Shown in pieces: positions 59,716 to 64,000 of a stretch of 64,000 bases of DNA. A program made the translations under genes and the position numbers. Every line of letters starts with the position of its first letter. Position 1 is the stretch's first letter. A model generated the notes under the pieces. It did not search any database. It worked only from the letters and a program-made list of their open reading frames with translations, and was not told the DNA's origin. The DNA comes from Dryocola sp032051265 (lineage in GTDB: Bacteria; Pseudomonadota; Gammaproteobacteria; Enterobacterales; Enterobacteriaceae): contig DAMBYU010000003.1 in the NCBI GenBank assembly GCA_032051265.1, positions 372,001 to 436,000 on the forward strand. Reading direction: 5' to 3'.

Positions 59716-60426
59716 CTAGAGCGGGTTCTTTTTGTTGCGGATGAGGTTAAGACTTTCGACCGCGATGGAGAAGAACATCGCGAAGTAGATGTAACCCTTC
59801 GGCACATGAACATCGAAGCTTTCGAGAATCAGCGTAAAGCCGACCAGCAACAGGAAAGCCAGAGCAAGCATTTTTACCGACGGGTGACGATCGACGAAAT
59901 CGCCAATTGCGCGCGCGGCAAACATCATTACCCCAACCGCAATGATCACGGCGGCCATCATAATAAACAGATGGTCCGACAGGCCGACGGCGGTGATCAC
60001 CGAATCCAGACTGAAAATAATATCCAGCAGCATGATCTGCACGATAGCGCCGAAGAAGGAGTGAACGTTGGTTTTAAGCCCTTCTTCTTCCCCTTCGATG
60101 GATTCGTGAATCTCTTTACTGGCTTTCCAGATAAGGAACAGTCCCCCAAGCAGCAGGATTAAATCCCGCGCCGAGATCGCATTGTCCATTACCGTAAACA
60201 GCGGCGTTGTTAAGCGAATAACCCACGCAATGGAGGCCAGCAGCGCCAGACGCATAATCATGGCGGCGCCTAAGCCAAGACGACGAGCTTTTTGCTGCTG
60301 CTCTTTAGGGAGCTTCGCAACGACCAGAGAGAGGAAAATAATATTATCGATACCCAGTACGATTTCCAGAATCGTTAGCGTGCCTAATGCCATCCACGCA
60401 TTGGGGTCGGAGATCCATGCAAACAT
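59716..60426 (-). CDS. ygdQ: TerC-family membrane protein YgdQ
   Basis: This integral membrane protein belongs to the TerC family, which in other bacteria exports manganese at the membrane; a metal role for YgdQ itself is inferred. The 236-residue product (237 if a TTG at 60429 is used) has about seven membrane helices. Acidic membrane motifs LEIVLGIDNIIFLSLV and LLDIIFSLDSVITAVGLSDH carry the conserved metal-binding aspartates. It lies 72 bp after mutH. Confidence 0.92.
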   Translation of the reverse strand: MFAWISDPNAWMALGTLTILEIVLGIDNIIFLSLVVAKLPKEQQQKARRLGLGAAMIMRLALLASIAWVIRLTTPLFTVMDNAISARDLILLLGGLFLIWKASKEIHESIEGEEEGLKTNVHSFFGAIVQIMLLDIIFSLDSVITAVGLSDHLFIMMAAVIIAVGVMMFAARAIGDFVDRHPSVKMLALAFLLLVGFTLILESFDVHVPKGYIYFAMFFSIAVESLNLIRNKKNPL

Positions 60427-60500
60427 CAAAAAAGTCCTGCCAAAAAATGAAAACGCTAATTATAAACGCGTGCCGGAAAGGGAGTGCAAGTTAATTGATG

Positions 60501-61187
60501 CTACAGATGGAAATGACGTGCCAGAAGCCGCGCGGTGAAGTTTTTTTTCAGATAAAAACCCCGCGGCAGCGTAAGAATGCGCGCGCCTTCGGTGCCTATA
60601 GCTTCGGTGAGCGCTTTACTGTTAGCGGCTTTTGGGCGTAGTTGTAACACCTCACCATGCCGGGCGGTAATGCGCTCTACCTGGCCCAGCACGATTAAAT
60701 CCATCAGTTCTTCCCAGTCAAGCCTGAGCTGACGATCCTCTTCTTCTGACGGTTCCCACAGCAGCGGTGCGCCCACGCGGCGTTCGGCAAGCGGAATTTG
60801 TCGTTCACCCTCTACCGGTATCCACAGCACCCGCTTAAGCTTATGGCGCACATGGCTGGTTTCCCATACCACGCCGGTATTGCCGGTGAGAGGGGCGACG
60901 CAGACGAAGGTGGTTTCCAGCGGGCGGCCCCGCTGGTCTATCGGGATCGTTTTTAGCTCAATACCCAGCGCGGCGAAGTCCTGCTCTGGTTTACTTCCCG
61001 CGCTCGCACCAAGCCAGAGCTCCAGCAAAATGCCGATCCAGCCTTTGTCGCGTTTCAGATCGGGCGGAATGGCAAGGCCCGCGAGCGCGGCCAGTTCCCC
61101 GAGTGTATAACCCGCAAGGCGCTGAGCCTGAGCCAACAAAATCTGTTCATTTTCTGGTGGGTGAAGCAAGGGACGTAGTAAGTGCAT
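60501..61187 (-). CDS. mutH: Mismatch-repair endonuclease MutH
   Basis: MutH nicks the unmethylated strand at hemimethylated GATC sites in methyl-directed repair. The 228 residues match E. coli (229). The catalytic DX(n)EXK set is present: Asp70, Glu77 and Lys79 in PEQDFAALGIELKTIPI, plus Glu56 (LLELWLGA). Presence of MutH implies Dam methylation in this organism. Confidence 0.96.
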   Translation of the reverse strand: MHLLRPLLHPPENEQILLAQAQRLAGYTLGELAALAGLAIPPDLKRDKGWIGILLELWLGASAGSKPEQDFAALGIELKTIPIDQRGRPLETTFVCVAPLTGNTGVVWETSHVRHKLKRVLWIPVEGERQIPLAERRVGAPLLWEPSEEEDRQLRLDWEELMDLIVLGQVERITARHGEVLQLRPKAANSKALTEAIGTEGARILTLPRGFYLKKNFTARLLARHFHL

Positions 61188-61873
61188 AACCTATGGTTGC
61201 CATGTGGTTAAAAAATAACCGTGGTTTACCCACAATGTGGAAATAGTTTAGCGTGTCGGAAGTTGTAATAACAATCACATGATTTTAAATGGGTTTTTTT
61301 CTTGATTCGCGCATATTGTACGGCGTGGAAAAATCTTTTCCAGTTCTGGTCACCGGCAATGAACAGGATCTTACCCCAGGTTATCCACAGAAAAGTGGGA
61401 TAACTGAGGAAAACTGTCACTACTGGTTCGATTTACAGCCTTGACTGAGGGGAGAAACACATTTTTTCAACGAATTGTGCCTGACTTGTTGGCACAATCT
61501 GTGGATAAAATCGTCATTGTGCGATTTTTCATCAGTTGGCGATCCTTGCATGTGATGCACGTCACGTTATGAGGGCGGTGAATAACTTTTCCCTGCTTAT
61601 TTGACTGAATTAAAAAGCTTTTCATAAAAGGTGGGATTGTTCTTAATTTAAGTTACCAGAAGTTGTCCCGAAAGTATGGGGTGGTTTTTCACAGTGATAT
61701 CCACAGAAAAAGTGAATAAAAGCGCGGTGTATTTAGCCGATCTGTTTATAACTCCGGTTAAATTTGTGAGTTATTCAACGTTTAATCGTTAATGTTCACC
61801 GTTAAGAGTGGTTTACCGCCTGAGGCTTGTATGAAACAATCGCTGCAATCCAGGTTTTATTTGAGGTAGTCCG
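61188..61873. other. mutH-rppH intergenic DnaA-box cluster, probable DARS2
   Basis: This 686-bp gap holds two perfect DnaA boxes, TTATCCACA at 61381-61389 and its complement TGTGGATAA at 61500-61508. Five 8-of-9 matches lie at 61203-61211, 61226-61234, 61577-61585, 61697-61705 and 61711-61719. In E. coli the DARS2 site, which converts ADP-DnaA to ATP-DnaA with IHF and Fis, lies in exactly this interval between mutH and rppH (ygdP). Position plus box density support the call. IHF and Fis sites were not resolved. The mutH and rppH promoters must also lie here. Confidence 0.75.
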
Positions 61874-62404
61874 GTGATCGATGATGATGGCTACCGCCCG
61901 AATGTTGGTATTGTAATCTGTAATCGGCAAGGGCAGGTGATGTGGGCCAGACGTTTTGGTCAGCACTCCTGGCAGTTTCCCCAGGGCGGCATCAATCCTG
62001 GTGAATCTCCTGAGCAGGCGATGTACCGTGAGCTTTTTGAAGAAGTTGGTTTACAGCGAAAAGATGTCCGCATCCTCGCCTCGACCCGCAACTGGTTACG
62101 TTACAAATTACCGAAACGTTTGGTGCGTTGGGACACAAAGCCGGTTTGTATCGGCCAGAAACAAAAATGGTTTCTTTTGCAGTTGATAAGCTCTGATAAC
62201 GACATCAATATGCAAACCAGCAGCACTCCGGAGTTTGATGGCTGGCGTTGGGTGAGTTACTGGTATCCAGTACGTCAGGTTGTCTCCTTTAAACGCGATG
62301 TTTATCGTCGGGTGATGAAAGAGTTTGCCAGTGTCGTTATGCCTCTGCAGGAAGTTACGCCACCACGCAATAACGCGCCTGCATGGCGACGTAAAAGAGG
62401 TTAA
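61874..62404 (+). CDS. rppH: RNA pyrophosphohydrolase RppH
   Basis: RppH removes pyrophosphate from the 5' end of mRNA, starting RNase E-dependent decay. It starts with GTG at 61874 (MIDDDGYRPNVG), as in E. coli, and has 176 residues, equal to E. coli. The Nudix box is GGINPGESPEQAMYRELFEE followed by VGL. It lies 12 bp before ptsP. Confidence 0.96.
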   Translation: MIDDDGYRPNVGIVICNRQGQVMWARRFGQHSWQFPQGGINPGESPEQAMYRELFEEVGLQRKDVRILASTRNWLRYKLPKRLVRWDTKPVCIGQKQKWFLLQLISSDNDINMQTSSTPEFDGWRWVSYWYPVRQVVSFKRDVYRRVMKEFASVVMPLQEVTPPRNNAPAWRRKRG

Positions 62405-62416
62405 GTCACGCAAAAA

Positions 62417-64000
62417 ATGCTCACCCGTTTGCGAGAAATTGTTGAAAAGGTAGCCAGTGCCCCGCGCCTCAATGAGGCGCTGGATATTTTGGTTACTGAC
62501 ATCTGCCTTGCGATGGATACCGAGGTCTGCTCGGTGTATCTCGCAGACAGTGACCGCCGTTGCTACTACCTGATGGCGACAAAAGGACTGAAAAAACCAC
62601 GCGGGCGCACTATTACTCTCGCATTTGATGAAGGCATTGTCGGGCTGGTTGGGCGACTTGCCGAACCCATCAACCTTGCGGACGCTCAGAAACACCCCAG
62701 CTTTAAATACGTACCAGCGGTAAAAGAGGAGCGTTTTCGCGCTTTCCTTGGCGTGCCGATTATTCAGCGGCGTCAACTGCTGGGTGTACTGGTCGTTCAG
62801 CAACGTGAACACCGTCAGTACGACGAAAGCGAAGAGTCTTTCCTCGTTACCCTTGCCACGCAAATGGCGGGCATTCTCTCCCAGTCACAGCTTGCCGCCC
62901 TGTTTGGCCAGTATCGCCAGACGCGAATCCGGGCGCTTCCCGCATCGCCAGGCGTTGCCATTGCCGAAGGCTGGATGGACTCTACGCTCCCGCTTATGGA
63001 GCAGGTTTCGGAAGCATCAACGCTCGATATCACTCTTGAGCGTGAGCGCCTCACCGCAGCACTTGAAGAAGCCGCGAATGAGTTCCGCCGCTACAGCAAA
63101 CGCTTCGCGGCGGGCGCTCAGAAAGAAACTGCCGCTATTTTTGACCTCTACTCCCACCTGTTGACCGATGCGCGGCTACGCCGCGAGCTGTTCGGCGAGG
63201 TGGATAAAGGTTCGGTGGCGGAGTGGGCGGTTAAAAAGGTCGTCGAAAAATTTGCCGAGCAGTTTGCCAGCCTGTCGGACAGTTATCTGAAAGAGCGCGC
63301 AGGCGACCTGAGAACCCTTGGACAACGTCTGCTGTTCCATCTTGACGATACTATCCAGGGGCCAAACACCTGGCCGGAGCGTTTTGTTCTGGTTGCTGAT
63401 GAACTCTCGGCGACAACCCTTGCGGAACTGCCGCAAAGCCGTCTTGCCGGCGTTGTGGTGCGCGATGGTGCCGCAAACTCTCACGCCGCCATTATGGTGC
63501 GGGCGTTGGGGATTCCGACGGTGATGGGGGCGGATATCCAGCCCTCGGTGCTGCATCGCCGTACGCTGGTGGTGGATGGCTACCGCGGCGAACTGCTGGT
63601 CGATCCTGAGCCGGTTCTGCTGCAGGAGTATCAGCGCCTTATCAGCGAAGAGAATGAGCTAAGCCGACTTGCGGAAGACGACGTAGAAATGCCTGCGGCG
63701 CTGAAAAGCGGCGAGCGCGTTCAGGTGATGCTCAACGCAGGCCTTAGCCCGCAACATGAAGAAAAGCTCGGCAGCCGCATCGACGGCATCGGGCTGTACC
63801 GCACCGAAATTCCGTTCATGCTGCAAAGCGGCTTCCCTTCTGAGGAAGAGCAGGTTGCCCAGTATCAGGGCATGTTGCAGATGTTCAACGAGAAGCCCGT
63901 AACGCTGCGTACGCTGGATGTCGGGGCTGACAAACAGCTGCCGTACATGCCTATCAGTGAAGAGAATCCTTGCCTCGGCTGGCGCGGGATCCGCATCACG
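62417..64000 (+). CDS. ptsP: Nitrogen PTS enzyme I PtsP, 5' part (cut by window edge)
   Basis: PtsP takes phosphate from phosphoenolpyruvate and passes it to NPr and EIIA-Ntr, a regulatory PTS responding to nitrogen. The ATG at 62417 (MLTRLREIVEKVASAPRLNE) gives 528 complete codons before the window ends, of about 748 expected. The N-terminal GAF domain spans about 1-165 (VPIIQRRQLLGVLVVQQ). The phosphorylated His356 is in DGAANSHAAIMVRALG. The start of the PEP-binding barrel is seen in GLYRTEIPFML. It probably forms an operon with rppH. Confidence 0.95.
   Translation, partial: MLTRLREIVEKVASAPRLNEALDILVTDICLAMDTEVCSVYLADSDRRCYYLMATKGLKKPRGRTITLAFDEGIVGLVGRLAEPINLADAQKHPSFKYVPAVKEERFRAFLGVPIIQRRQLLGVLVVQQREHRQYDESEESFLVTLATQMAGILSQSQLAALFGQYRQTRIRALPASPGVAIAEGWMDSTLPLMEQVSEASTLDITLERERLTAALEEAANEFRRYSKRFAAGAQKETAAIFDLYSHLLTDARLRRELFGEVDKGSVAEWAVKKVVEKFAEQFASLSDSYLKERAGDLRTLGQRLLFHLDDTIQGPNTWPERFVLVADELSATTLAELPQSRLAGVVVRDGAANSHAAIMVRALGIPTVMGADIQPSVLHRRTLVVDGYRGELLVDPEPVLLQEYQRLISEENELSRLAEDDVEMPAALKSGERVQVMLNAGLSPQHEEKLGSRIDGIGLYRTEIPFMLQSGFPSEEEQVAQYQGMLQMFNEKPVTLRTLDVGADKQLPYMPISEENPCLGWRGIRIT

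Noticed and set aside
61226..61392. Small open frame (64 codons, minus strand) in the mutH-rppH gap
   Set aside because: It overlaps the DnaA-box region, has no plausible start signal and resembles nothing known.

Overview
The window is chromosomal DNA of a member of the Enterobacteriaceae. The right end (ygeA, lysR, lysA, galR, an OmrA-type sRNA, aas-lplT, tas-ygdR-ygdQ-mutH, the mutH/rppH intergenic DnaA-box cluster, rppH, ptsP) is the same block found near lysA/galR in Escherichia coli, and most proteins there match the E. coli proteins in length and in nearly every recognisable motif. A pectin-oligomer catabolism locus suggests a plant- or soil-associated enteric (Cedecea/Kosakonia/Lelliottia/Klebsiella type). 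I cannot fix the genus from sequence alone.

Positions 1-34873 are the greater part of a single contiguous flagellar-chemotaxis locus: flgK-flgL, fliA, flhDC-motAB-cheAW, a lone EAL-domain gene, fliC (minus), fliDST (plus), then on the minus strand fliE-cheRBYZ-flhBAE, then on the plus strand fliFGHIJK-LMNOPQR and one chemoreceptor gene. In E. coli these genes lie in several separate regions. The rest of flg is presumably just left of the window. The active-site and switch residues I checked in the motor, export and chemotaxis proteins are retained, so the system looks functional. Promoters of the FliA (sigma-28) type can be read in front of flgK, fliC, fliD and the receptor gene. FlhDC should drive the export/basal-body operons and FliA the filament and receptor genes.

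Positions 35097-47645 begin with yqeF (thiolase) and then hold a pectin-oligogalacturonate regulon: the porin kdgM, two oligogalacturonate lyases (ogl), kduD, the ABC importer togMNAB and kdgF. A Wzz/FepE-type chain-length gene sits among them. Seven KdgR-type palindromes (GAAAC-N3-GTTTC class) and at least one good CRP site mark the control regions. Logic: KdgM passes oligomers through the outer membrane, TogMNAB imports them, the Ogl enzymes cleave digalacturonate-size products, KdgF opens the unsaturated sugar, and KduD (with KduI, not in this window) yields 2-keto-3-deoxygluconate.

Positions 47773-64000 are conserved core genome: amino-acid racemase ygeA, an MFS exporter, lysR/lysA, an additional LacI-family regulator, galR with a self-operator, one OmrA-like sRNA gene (E. 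coli has omrA and omrB in tandem here), aas-lplT, tas, ygdR, ygdQ, mutH, a probable DARS2 chromosomal DnaA-reactivating site, rppH, and the first 528 codons of ptsP, which runs off the right edge. I saw no tRNA, rRNA, IS element, prophage or CRISPR array.
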